Of a DNA stretch of 64,000 bases, positions 37,737 through 46,853 are shown piece by piece. Origin of the DNA: CAWAND01 sp963727915 (GTDB lineage Bacteria > Chloroflexota > Anaerolineae > Anaerolineales > E44-bin32); assembly GCA_963727915.1 (NCBI GenBank), contig CAVSID010000004.1, forward strand, positions 124,001 through 188,000, given 5' to 3'. How positions within the stretch are numbered: position 1 is the stretch's first letter; each line of letters opens with the position of its first letter. A model generated the notes under the pieces. The model ran no database searches, had not been told where the DNA came from, and saw nothing but the letters and a program-made list of their open reading frames with translations. Made by a program: the position numbers and the translations under genes.

Positions 37737-38675
37737 TCAGCCTTCGACCGGGACAGGAACCTCGGAGATGATGTCCGCCAACAACTCGTCGGGAGTCCGT
37801 CCCCGCAGTTGAGCCTGAGGGGCGATCATCAGCCGGTGTGTGAGGACATAGGGTGCCATCAACTTGGCATCATCCGGCAGGACAAAATCGCGCCCCTGAA
37901 GCGCCGCCCAAGCCTGGGCTCCCTGGTAAAGAGCCAGCGTCGCCCGTCGGGCTGGCACCGAGGTCGATTTCGGCGTGCGCACGCGTGTCGCCCGAGCAAT
38001 GCCGATGATATAGTCGCGGACCGATGGTTCAACTTTGATTGCCTGGCGTTCTTGCCGCATTGCATCCAACTGCGCGGTTGAGACGACCGGCTCCAGCGAC
38101 AAATCGGGCTGACCGGCGTTGAATCGAAGCAGGATTTCAGCCTCCTCCTCAGGATCCGGATAACCGATGGCCAGGCGGAGCATGAACCGGTCAAGCTGTG
38201 CTTCGGGCAGCGGAAAGGTGCCCTCCAATTCGACCGGGTTCTGGGTGGCTACGACCAGGAACGGCCGCGGTACGGGCCGGCTGACACCATCGACCGTCAC
38301 CTGGCGCTCCTGCATCGCTTCCAGCAGAGCCGACTGGGTGCGCGGCGTGGCCCGGTTGATTTCATCCGCCAGGACCACCTGATGCATCACCGGCCCCGGC
38401 CGGTACTCGAACGCTTGCTCCTTCTGGTTGAACCAGTTAACGCCGACCACATCGGAGGGCAGAAGATCGGGCGTGCACTGGATTCGGCCAAACGAGGCGC
38501 CCAAGCTGGCGGCCAACGACCTGGCCAGGGTGGTCTTGCCAATCCCAGGGACGTCTTCTATCAGCAAATGCCCTTCACACAAGATGGCAGTCAACGCCAG
38601 GTCGATCGCCTGGTCCTTGCCCACAATCACTTTATGAATGTTTTCACGAATAGTCTGGGCGTGGTCTGAGATCAC
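37737..38675 (-). CDS. MoxR-family AAA+ ATPase
   Basis: About 312 residues. Walker A is EDVPGIGKTTLARSLA, Walker B VVLADEINRATPRTQSALLE, and sensor region VVATQNPVELEGTFPLPEAQ, followed by the AAA lid. MoxR proteins remodel or activate partner complexes together with DUF58/VWA proteins. First gene of its operon. The start is set at GTG 38675 (VISDHAQTIRENIHKVIVG); an ATG-less extension upstream overlaps the promoter at 38717-38725 and is rejected. Confidence 0.88.
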   Translation of the reverse strand: MISDHAQTIRENIHKVIVGKDQAIDLALTAILCEGHLLIEDVPGIGKTTLARSLAASLGASFGRIQCTPDLLPSDVVGVNWFNQKEQAFEYRPGPVMHQVVLADEINRATPRTQSALLEAMQERQVTVDGVSRPVPRPFLVVATQNPVELEGTFPLPEAQLDRFMLRLAIGYPDPEEEAEILLRFNAGQPDLSLEPVVSTAQLDAMRQERQAIKVEPSVRDYIIGIARATRVRTPKSTSVPARRATLALYQGAQAWAALQGRDFVLPDDAKLMAPYVLTHRLMIAPQAQLRGRTPDELLADIISEVPVPVEG

Positions 38676-38716
38676 TGGTTGCTCGCATCCGACAGGTGGG
38701 GAGCGTGTGGCAAGCG

Positions 38717-38725
38717 AGTATAGCA
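38717..38725 (-). promoter_or_regulatory. Extended -10 promoter of moxR operon
   Basis: TGCTATACT on the minus strand, 42 nt before GTG 38675. It faces away from the dinG promoter only 20 bp distant. Confidence 0.5.
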
Positions 38726-38744
38726 CGGTTGCCTGGCCCCCCGA

Positions 38745-38753
38745 TGTTATAAT
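38745..38753 (+). promoter_or_regulatory. Extended -10 promoter of dinG
   Basis: TGTTATAAT, 14 nt before ATG 38768. The predicted transcript has a leader of under 10 nt. Confidence 0.55.
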
Positions 38754-38767
38754 CGCCAAATCGACAC

Positions 38768-41532
38768 ATGACTTCCCTCGTTTCGCTCGATCTAGAAACC
38801 ACAGGCCTCGACCCCACCCGAGACGCCATCATGGAGATTGGCGCCGTCCGGTTCCGCGGCGATCGCGTTGAAGACGAGTTCCAAACGCTGGTCAACCCGG
38901 GCCGTCCTGTGCCTCCCTTCGTGGCCCAACTGACCGGCATCAACGATGCCATGCTGGCCGGCGCACCCCGCCCTCAGCCAGGTGCTGGGCGACTTGCAGG
39001 ATTTTGTAGGGGACCTTCCGGTGCTCGGCCACAACGTGAGTTTCGATCTCGGATTCCTGCAGCATAAGGGGCTCTTCGGCCTCAACCTGCCACTGGACAC
39101 CTACGACCTGGCTTCGGTGCTCTTGCCGGCAGCCCCCCGCTACGGTTTGGGATCGCTGGCAGGGCAGCTGGGAGTCCCCGTCGGGACCACACATCGCGCC
39201 CTCGACGACGCGCGGACGACGCGTCTGGTAATGCTGCGGCTGCTTGACCGCCTGGCCGAGCTCCCCGAATGGCTGCTCCAAGAGATCGCCCGCCTCGGTG
39301 CCGACGTCGAATGGGGGGCCGGCTGGTTCTTCGACCACGCGCTGGATGAGGCCGGTGGGGGCGGTGGTGCGCCATCCATGGCAGGTTCCCAATTCCCGGG
39401 GCTCACGCGTCCCCACCCCCGATGACGGCGCGCTGAGCCCGGCTGATGAACCCAAGCTGTTGGATGTGGAAGCCTTGGCGTCCGTGCTCGAGCCCGGCGG
39501 TCCCTTCGCAAACCGGTTTCCGTCCTACGAACACCGGTCGCAGCAGGTCAGCATGCTTCGGGCAGTGGCCGACGCCCTGTCCGAGAGCCGGCACTTGCTG
39601 GTGGAGGCGGGGACCGGCACCGGCAAGTCGATGGCCTACCTGGTGCCAGCCCTGACCTGGGCTGCCGAAAACGGCCGGCGAGTTGTAATCTCCACCAACA
39701 CGATCAATCTCCAGGACCAGCTACTGCTCAAGGATGTGCCCGACTTGTCCGAGGTTCTGCACCAGCCATTCCGGGCTGTGGCCCTGAAGGGTCGGGGCAA
39801 CTACTTGTGCCCGCGCCAACTGGCCACGCTGCGCAGACTTGGCCCGCACTCGCCGGATGAGATGCGCGTCCTTGCCAAGATTCTCGTCTGGCTGGTGGCC
39901 GGCGGCAGTGGAGATCGCGGCGAGATCAACCTGCTTCGCAGCGGGGAGATGATGGCCTGGAGCAGGCTTTCCGCCGAGAGCGACGGATGCAGCATGGATA
40001 CTTGTCTTACTGAGATGGGGGGGATCTGCCCATTCTATAAAGCCCGCCACGCTGCCGAGTCGGCGCACGTGATCATCGTCAACCATGCTTTGTTGCTGGC
40101 GGACATCGCCACCGGAAATCGAGTGATCCCGGAGTACGATCGCCTGATCGTCGATGAAGCCCATCACCTTGAATCGGCCACTACCAATGGGCTCAGCTTT
40201 AGGGTCACCGAGCACGAAGTGCTTCGCCTGCTGCGAGATCTGGGCGGACAGACCACAGGCTTGCTGGGCCAGTTGGCCGACATGGCCAAGAAACAGCTTC
40301 CGGCCTCATCCCAGGCGGACGTTTTCGCAGCCGTCGATCGGGTCGCCACGCGAGCCGAAGATTGTTCGGTTGGATTCCAGGCACTGTTTGCTTCCCTGGA
40401 TGATTTTCTGGCAGTCCGGCGCGATCAGCAGCCGATCGGACCTTACGGGCAGCAGGAGCGAATCCTTGGCTCCACCCGTACCCTTCCCGAGTGGTCCGAC
40501 CTCGAAGTTGCCTGGGATAACCTTCGGCATCCGTTCGCCGACCTGGTGGATGTCCTCGGACAACTCGAAGGTGATATGGTCGACCTCACAGACCAGGGCC
40601 TCGCTCAGGCCGAGGACATGGCATTGGCCACCCGTGCCCTCGCTCGTGGGCTGAATGAGGTCTACGAAAACCTGGACCACATGGTGTTCGATCCCGATCC
40701 GATGATGATCTACTGGGCCGAGGTGCGGGGCTCCCACGCAAGGCCATCACTGCATGCGGCGCCGCTCGAAGTCGGCCACCTGGTTGAGCGCTTCTTGTGG
40801 CACGAGAAGGAAGCCGTGATCATGACAAGCGCCACGCTTACCGCCGCAGGCGAGTTCGACTACATTCGCCAGAGGCTGAGCGCCACCGACGCCGACGAGT
40901 TGGCACTCGGCTCGCCGTTCGACTACGAGACGTCGACCTTGCTCTATCTTGTCAACGACATCCCAGAACCCAACACCGGGGCAGCCTACCAGCGCTCTGT
41001 TGAGCAGGGGTTGATACAAATCTGCACCGCCACCCGCGGCCGCACGCTCGCCCTCTTTACGTCCTATTCACAGCTTCGCCGGACCTCGGAGGTGATCTCT
41101 GGTCCGCTGGCGGCCGCTGGCGTGTCCGTCTTCGAACAGGGCGAAGGGGCTTCACGCCACGCCCTGCTCGAGACTTTCCGCACCACCGACCAGGCGGTGT
41201 TGCTGGGCACCAGGTCCTTCTGGGAAGGCGTGGATGTGCCGGGCGAGGCGCTGTCTGTGCTGGTTATCGTTCGATTGCCGTTCGATGTTCCCAGCGATCC
41301 GATCATCGCCGCACGATCTGAAACCTATGAGTCCCCCTTCTATCAGTACTCTGTCCCCGAAGCAATCTTGCGCTTCCGGCAAGGATTCGGACGATTGATC
41401 CGCACCCGATCCGATCGCGGCGTGGTGGTCAGTTTTGATCGCCGCCTGCTCTCAAAGACCTACGGTCGGGCGTTTGTCGAACTCGCTGCCACGTTGCACG
41501 CTGCGAACCGGTCCCCTGAGCGATGTACCTAA
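38768..41532 (+). CDS. dinG: DnaQ exonuclease / DinG helicase fusion (two frameshifts)
   Basis: About 920 residues. Residues 1-180 are a DEDD exonuclease: VSLDLETTGLDP, then GHNVSFDLGFLQ and HRALDDARTT. The rest is an XPD/DinG-like superfamily 2 helicase: Walker A VEAGTGTGKSMAYLVP, TNTINLQDQL, DEAH box IVDEAHHLE, and late motifs MTSATL, GTRSFWEGVDVPG and RFRQGFGRLIRT. Four cysteines (NYLCPRQL; GCSMDTC; GGICPFYK) lie where XPD/DinG proteins hold a [4Fe-4S] cluster. One extra base near 38972 (C run) and one between 39355 and 39415 break the frame. It stands alone, divergent from moxR. Confidence 0.87.
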
Positions 41533-41577
41533 GGCGGCGGTGCGCTGGCTCGGCGATTGAAATTCGCCTTCGCCGCC
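41533..41577 (+). terminator. Hairpin after dinG
   Basis: Starts right after the stop. GGCGGCG pairs with CGCCGCC around an inner hairpin (GGCGA / TCGCC). No U tract, so termination is uncertain. Confidence 0.4.
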
Positions 41578-41884
41578 CATCCCTACTACCCAGCCTGACA
41601 GGTGTCACAGCTGGAACAGCGTCGTTTGGCCCTACACGTTCAGGTATCATACTCGTAGAGCCGGTTCGACCCTTGGCCGGGCTGAGATCCAACGCTTCCA
41701 ACCCAATGCCTTCCGCCCGCGGCGGTGGGGCTCCCGTCTGACAACGGTTCGTGCAAGCCTGCGCCTCATGAACCGCCCTGACTCGAACCCACCACCCCCT
41801 GCGGCTAAGCTCGTCGGAGCTCAACCGGCTGTTCCCACCGATGGCATTTGCGACCGAATGCCACCCAGCCTAAAGAGGTGAAGC
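41578..41884 (+). other. 307-nt intergenic region without a recognised gene
   Basis: I find no convincing reading frame or known RNA. TTGGCC at 41624-41629 with CATACT about 16 nt downstream could be a promoter for the cupredoxin gene, which would give a leader of about 220 nt. The leader contains CTGAGAT at about 41682 but lacks the other conserved parts of a thiamine-pyrophosphate riboswitch. A GAGGTGAAGC ribosome site ends the region. Confidence 0.4.
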
Positions 41885-42301
41885 GTGCACAAGAGAACCG
41901 TTTTCATCGTGCTAGCCGGTTCCCTGGCGGGCATCCTCTTGGGTGCCTGCGGCGGCTCGTCGGGCCCCAAGACGGTCAACATCACCGCTACCGATTTCAA
42001 GTATGAGGTATCTCAGACGACATTCAAAGTCGGCGTTCCCTACCACTTCGTCGTCAAGAATGAAGGCAGCGTCCCACACGAGATAATGATCATGAAGCCC
42101 ATCGATGACACGGGCATGGACATGGCAACCATGGACGATATGGCTCTCGCCCATATTAAATCCGACGACCTGCAGCCGGGACAGACTGCCACCATGGATT
42201 ACACATTCATGCAGCCTGCCAGCATGGGCGACCTCGAATTCGCCTGCCACATCAAGGGGCACTACCAGCAGGGGATGCACGTGCCGATTGAAGTCCAGTA
42301 G
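41885..42301 (+). CDS. Cupredoxin-domain lipoprotein (copy 1)
   Basis: 138 residues. Signal peptide with lipobox LLGAC near residue 21. The cupredoxin fold has type-1 copper ligands in VPHEIMIM (His) and FACHIKGHYQQGMHVPI (Cys, His, Met), the C-x4-H-x4-M spacing of small blue copper proteins. It is predicted to be a membrane-anchored extracytoplasmic electron carrier. GTG start at 41885. It is followed by a diverged second copy. Confidence 0.82.
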   Translation: MHKRTVFIVLAGSLAGILLGACGGSSGPKTVNITATDFKYEVSQTTFKVGVPYHFVVKNEGSVPHEIMIMKPIDDTGMDMATMDDMALAHIKSDDLQPGQTATMDYTFMQPASMGDLEFACHIKGHYQQGMHVPIEVQ

Positions 42302-42373
42302 CCGAAGGGGCCCGGCCCCGACGTCGAGATCCCGAGCGGATCCGCCCACGCCGGCTGTGCGGCGCGGCCGTGA

Positions 42374-42402
42374 TTGGCCGCGTCAATGCAGCGCGGTATC
42401 AT
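42374..42402 (+). promoter_or_regulatory. Promoter of cupredoxin copy 2
   Basis: TTGGCC, 17-bp spacer, TATCAT, 28 nt before ATG 42430, with a GGAGGTAGG ribosome site between. Confidence 0.5.
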
Positions 42403-42429
42403 TCTGACAAACTAATCTGGAGGTAGGAC

Positions 42430-42847
42430 ATGAACAGGCGCATTGCATTCGTGTTGATAAGCATCACTGCTGCTGGCTTTCTGATGGCCGCATGTGGCGG
42501 AAGCTCGGCCGGGCCGGTCACAGTCAATGTGACGGCCTCCGAGTACAAGTTCGAACTCGTCAATCACCACATTCAAGGTGGGTGTGCCCTACCACTTCGT
42601 GGTCACCAATAAGGGCACGATGGAGCATGAGTTCATGATCATCAAGCCGGAACCCTCCTCTGTCGGCTCTGATCAGTTGGACTCGGATGCGTTGGCGCAC
42701 ATTGAAGAGGCCGATCTTCAACCGGGGCAGACGGCTTCGGTGGACTACACCTTCCTTCAGGCCTATCCCGAAGGCAGTCTGGAATTCGCCTGCCATCTAC
42801 CCGATCACTATGAGAAGGGGATGCACACTTCGATTGTTGTCAAGTGA
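42430..42847 (+). CDS. Cupredoxin-domain lipoprotein (copy 2, one frameshift)
   Basis: About 138 residues. Lipobox LMAAC, then the same layout as copy 1: YKFELV, VGVPYHFVVTNKG, copper ligands in MEHEFMIIKP (His) and FACHLPDHYEKGMHTSIVV (Cys, His, Met). An extra G near 42560 breaks the frame before the first strand of the copper domain. The two genes are clearly paralogous, with roughly half of the positions identical by eye. It has its own promoter and a hairpin terminator downstream, so the two may be expressed differently. Confidence 0.8.
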
Positions 42848-42869
42848 TTCTGCCTTGGAACTGAACCAT

Positions 42870-42907
42870 CGACGGGCCACAGGGTCGACATCTCCCTTGG
42901 CCCGTCG
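42870..42907 (+). terminator. Hairpin terminator after cupredoxin copy 2
   Basis: 10-bp stem (CGACGGGCCA / TGGCCCGTCG) with an 18-nt loop, followed by CCTATTATGG. Confidence 0.5.
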
Positions 42908-42921
42908 CCTATTATGGAACG

Positions 42922-42951
42922 TTGACGCTGCCGCGAACGGACCTTTATAAT
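42922..42951 (+). promoter_or_regulatory. efp promoter
   Basis: TTGACG, 18-bp spacer, TATAAT. The start site near 42958 gives a leader of about 33 nt to TTG 42991. Confidence 0.65.
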
Positions 42952-42990
42952 GCTCGCATTGTGCCGATCTCAAGCTAAGGACAACTCGCC

Positions 42991-43549
42991 TTGATTGACG
43001 TCAACGATCTTCGGAGCGGCGTTACCTTCGAGCTGGATGGCGATCTCTACAAAGTGATCGAGTACTCTCACAACAAACCGGGCCGAGGCAAGGCGACGAT
43101 CCGCACCAAAGTGCGCAACTTGCGCACGGGTACCGTGCTCGAGAAGACGTTCAATTCAGGCGAACGCGTCCAGGATGTTCGCCTGGACTACAGGGTGGCA
43201 CAATACCTCTACCACGACGGCGACTTGTATCTATTTCATGGACACCGACACCTACGAGCAACCCGTGCTCAATGGCTCGACCCTGGGCGACGCCGTCGAG
43301 TACCTGAAAGAGAACCTGGAGGTGAAGCTGACCTTCTACGGTTCGGAGGCACTCGATATTGAGCTCCCGACAGCGGTGGACCTGGATGTCGTAGAGGCCG
43401 AACACGCCGTGAAGGGTGATACCGCCACAGGGGCGACAAAGACGGTCAAGACCGAAACCGGCCTCAAAGTCCAGGTCCCCTTGTTTGTGGAGACGGGCGA
43501 TCGCATTCGGGTGGACACGCGCACCGGCGAATACCTCACGCGGGCTTGA
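42991..43549 (+). CDS. efp: Elongation factor P (one frameshift)
   Basis: 185 residues after removing one C near 43232 (TAT-C-TAT). It has the usual three beta-barrel domains: VIEYSHNKPGRGKATIRTK at the tip loop, YFMDTDTYEQP in domain II, and VPLFVETGDRIRVDTRTGEY at the C-terminus. It relieves ribosome stalling at polyproline. The tip residue (position 32) is Arg, not Lys. Start is TTG 42991 with an AAGGA ribosome site. A Pro-rich proteome, as in the Pro/Thr linkers here, fits its need. Confidence 0.9.
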
Positions 43550-43583
43550 TCGGTCTGCGATGAGAGACCCCTGCTGGCAGTGA

Positions 43584-43904
43584 ATGCCCCTTCTATTATG
43601 AGGATTTCTACCGCGGCCGAGACATGCAAGAATGCCGGCTGATTGATCGCACGCCCAATGGTGGGCGCTTGGGAGCCCAAGCTCTGTGCTTCCTGCCCCG
43701 TTCCCAGAATCACAATGGCCAACGCCTGTCCGCACCTGGTGCTTGAGGCCAGAGTCGCCTCCGGTTGGCTTCGGATTCAGGAAGCATGTGAACGTAACCG
43801 CTATGTGCACCCAGACGCTCTCCGAAGTCAATGAACCGCAGATCGGCTGTGGCCAATGTCATCTGCACCTGCCTCCACTCGAGCCGCCCCCGGAGGAGAC
43901 TTGA
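43584..43904 (+). CDS. Cys-rich small protein, probably metal-binding (three frameshifts)
   Basis: Three frames join into one protein of about 106 residues when one base is removed near 43588 (C run), 43670 and 43765. The protein reads YYEDFYRGRDMQECRLIDRT, then LCASCPVPRITMANACPHLV, then VTAMCTQTL and IGCGQCHLHLPPLEPPPEE. Cysteines in C-x2-C-P, C-P-H and C-x2-C-H look like zinc or cluster ligands. I do not know the family; the recurring cysteine pattern and good coding sense in all three frames are the evidence that it is real. The stop overlaps the HAD gene start (TTGA). Confidence 0.55.
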
Positions 43905-45095
43905 TCAAGACCCTTCTCATCGACCTTGATGACACCCTGCTCTACTCCAACATGGGAGAGTTCCTGCCCGCGTATTTTGACCGGTTGGCAGAGTCACCTC
44001 TCTGACCTCGCACCGCGAGACCGCCTCATCGGATGTCTGCTCCAGGCCGTGCGGGCGATGAATGACAACCTCGATCCCACCCGCACACTGAAGGCTGCAT
44101 TTGACGAGATCTTCTACCCCGCCCTGGGTGTCACAGAGGCCGATCTGAAGCCACGCGTGCGACAAGTTCTACGTGGACGAGTTCCCGACCCTCCGCCGCT
44201 TGACACAATCCCGTGCTGATGCGCCCGCGTTTGTCAATTCGGCGCGTGATCGCGGGTACGAGCTGGTCCTAGCCACCAATCCGCTCTTCCCACGGTCAGC
44301 TATCACCCAACGTTTGGATTGGTCCGGCGTGCCGGCGCAGGCCGAAGATTTCGTGCTCATCACGTCCTACGAGAACGCCCATTTCACGAAGCCCAATCCC
44401 GAATACTTCGCCGAAATCCTGGGCAGGCTGGGACGCACCTTGCGCGGAAGCGGTGATGATCGGCGACAATCTGGAGGCTGACCTGGCGCCGGCTGCACTT
44501 CTGGGCATGTATGCCTTCCACGTGACCGACACCCCGAACGGGACCTTTCCCGGCGGCACATTGTCGGTGGCGACCGACGTGGCTGGAGGCTGATGATGCG
44601 GCCGAGGCCTTCGGCGAAGCGGGCCCAGCCACCCCGCGGCAGGTTTTGGCCCGGTTGCGCGGCTACCTGGCGGCGCTGCTGGGTATGATCGATGGGTTGC
44701 CCACTGGGACCTGGCAAGAGAAGCCGTCGACATCCGAATGGTCACCAGTCGAGATCGTCTGCCACTTACGTGATGTCGAGCTGGAAATCAACCAGGCCCG
44801 AATTGAGCAAATCTTGGAACAGCCCAGCCCCTTTCTCTCGGCGGCGGATCCAGACCAATGGGCAGGACCTGCGGCATTACATCGACCAGGATCCTCAGCG
44901 GGCCCTGTGCCGATTTGTCGACGCCCGCATGGAGACAATTGCCCGCCTCGTCGCGCTTGGATGACGAGGCATGGGACCTGCCAGCTCGTCATGCGTTGTT
45001 TGGCCCCACGACGCTGACCGAACTCGTCAGCCTGGCAACCGACCATGATCTGGTCCATCTGAGCCAGCTCCGCAGCGCCTTGACGGCTCGCATAG
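43901..45095 (+). CDS. HAD hydrolase, probably fused to a DinB-like domain (about seven frameshifts)
   Basis: N-terminal half: a HAD phosphatase, LLIDLDDTLLYS (motif I), LVLATNPLFPRSAI (motif II), FTKPNPEYFAEIL (motif III) and MIGDNLEADLAPA (motif IV). Second half: a DinB/YfiT-like helical bundle with HLRDVELEINQARIEQIL and DHDLVHLSQL, whose histidines are typical metal ligands. Extra bases near 43991, 44159, 44448, 44580, 44863, 44955 and 45086 explain every frame change; the last gives a TAG at 45095, before the tRNA promoter. If the 44580 change is real instead of an error, HAD and DinB would be separate genes. Substrate unknown. Confidence 0.6.
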
Positions 45096-45104
45096 GCCGT
45101 CGCC

Positions 45105-45133
45105 TTTACAGCCCCTCGAGCGCCAGATATAAT
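45105..45133 (+). promoter_or_regulatory. tRNA-Leu promoter
   Basis: TTTACA, 17-bp spacer, TATAAT; the predicted start is about 4 nt before the tRNA. Confidence 0.7.
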
Positions 45134-45143
45134 CCCGGGACAC

Positions 45144-45225
45144 GGGGAAGTGCTGGAACTGGCAGACAGGCGTGACTTAGGATCACGTGCCGCAAGGCGT
45201 GAGGGTTCAATTCCCTCCTTCCCCA
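45144..45225 (+). tRNA. tRNA-Leu (anticodon UAG)
   Basis: 7-bp acceptor stem (GGGGAAG / CTTCCCC) with discriminator A, D-arm with GGCAGAC, anticodon loop ACTTAGGAT (TAG), a long class II variable arm (TGCCGCAAGGCG) and T-loop GGTTCAATTCC. CCA is not encoded in full. It reads CUA/CUN leucine codons. Confidence 0.92.
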
Positions 45226-45327
45226 CCTGACCTCGAGGGTCATCCTGTCCCACCCCTCTTCAATCGGAAGACCGACCACCAACTCGGCGCTTCCCGATGC
45301 GCAACCAGACGTGAGGTTCAAGATATC

Positions 45328-46844
45328 TTGAAAGTCGAAACCAAGGATCTGGAAGACAGACAGGTTGAAATCACGGTCGAGGTTCCGTCCGACCGGGTGC
45401 AAAAGGCCATGCAGGCCGCCGCGCGGAAGTTGAGCCGACGGATCAAGATCCCCGGCTTCCGACCCGGCAAGGCGCCGTATCCAGTGGTACTGAACAAGGT
45501 GGGCGAAGAGCAGGTTTTCGAAGAAGCCCTGGACGCGCTCGGTCAGGAGGTCTACCAATCAGCCCTCGATGAGGCCGAAATCGACCCTTATGCCCCCGGC
45601 GCCCTGGAAGAAGTGGTCAGCCGTGATCCGCTGGTGCTTCGCTACAGCGTGCCGCTGGCGCCCGAAATCGAGCTGGGCACTTACCGCGACTTGCGCCTAG
45701 CCTACGAAATCTCGGAGGTCACGGATGAGTCGGTGGAAGACGTCATGGAGGATCTCCGCCAGGGCCAGGCCCTGATCGAGCCCGTCGACCGGGCAGCTGA
45801 AATGGACGATGTCGTCGTGCTCGATGTTGAAGGCGAGCTTCAGGACGACGGAGCCAGCGATGAAGATCGCCTGCTAGACCGAGAAGAATGTCTCGGTGCT
45901 GGTTGAAGAAGAAACCGATTGGCCTGTGCCTGGCGTCGCCCAACACCTGGTAGGGCTATCCGCTGGGGATGAGAAGTCGTTCGAGTACACCTTCCCGGAT
46001 GACTACCCCACCGAGGACCTGCGCGGCAAGTCCGCCAACTTTCATGTCACTTGCTTGGACGTCAAGTCGAGGCTCGTGCCGGAGTGGTCGGATGATCTGG
46101 CAAAGACCTTGGGCGAATTCGAGAACCTGCTCGACTTGCGGGTGAAGGTTCGGGAACAGCTCAAGGCCCAACTCGACCAGCAGACGAACTCGGAATACGC
46201 TCAGAGTGTCATCGAGAAGGCTGTTGAAGGCGCCGAGGTAACTTACCCGCCCGTTCTGCTCGATCGTGAGATCGATGATCTGATCCACGACTTGGGCCAT
46301 CAGCTGGAGCGCCAGAAGCTCACCCTGGAGGACTACCTGAAGATAGAAAACAAGACGCTCGACACGACTGCGGGAGGAGCTCAAGCCTCAGGCTGAGACT
46401 CGGCTCAAGCGCGGCCTGGTCCTGGGTAAGGTGGTCGACGTCGAGGAACTGAAGGTGGGCGAGAACGAAATTGACACCGCCCTAGATCAGCTCGTCGCGC
46501 CGCTTCAAGGTCGATCCCAAGAGCTGCGCAAACGCTTGAACACGCCGGCCGGCCGGCGCAGCGTGGCCCTCGATTTGCTGACCGACAAAGCCGTCGACCG
46601 CCTGGTAGCCATCGCCAAGGGCGAGGCGCCTGAGATAGGCGTGAGCAGTGAAGATGGCGACGCCGCAGCCTCCGAGTCTCCTGAGACACGCGAGGCGCCA
46701 GCAGACGTCGACCCGGAAACGTCCGATCCCGATGACAAGAACACCGACACTGCGAGTGGCGAAGAAGGAACCGCACCCCAGCTCGAGGCCAAGTTGGAGC
46801 CGGCTTCCGACGCCACCCAAGAACCCCCACCTAGCGAGGAGTGA
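45328..46844 (+). CDS. tig: Trigger factor (two frameshifts)
   Basis: About 504 residues. The N-terminal ribosome-binding domain carries KIPGFRPGKAPYPVV; the middle FKBP-like domain has SAGDEKSFEYTFPDDYP; the C-terminal chaperone arms follow. Extra bases near 45881 (C) and 46368 (A) break the frame. An acidic tail of about 65 residues (rich in Glu, Asp, Pro, Ser) follows the normal end, unusual compared with the roughly 430-residue bacterial standard. Start TTG 45328. It is followed 9 nt later by clpP, the classical tig-clpP-clpX order. Confidence 0.9.
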
Positions 46845-46853
46845 ACCAGCATT

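Noticed and set aside
41650..41720. Thiamine-pyrophosphate riboswitch upstream of cupredoxin gene
   Set aside because: CTGAGA and an AATGCC-like string are present, but the second conserved ACCTGAT element and the closing stem are not.
45096..45175. HAD-DinB reading frame running into the tRNA gene
   Set aside because: The tRNA and its promoter are well formed; a one-base correction places a stop at 45095.
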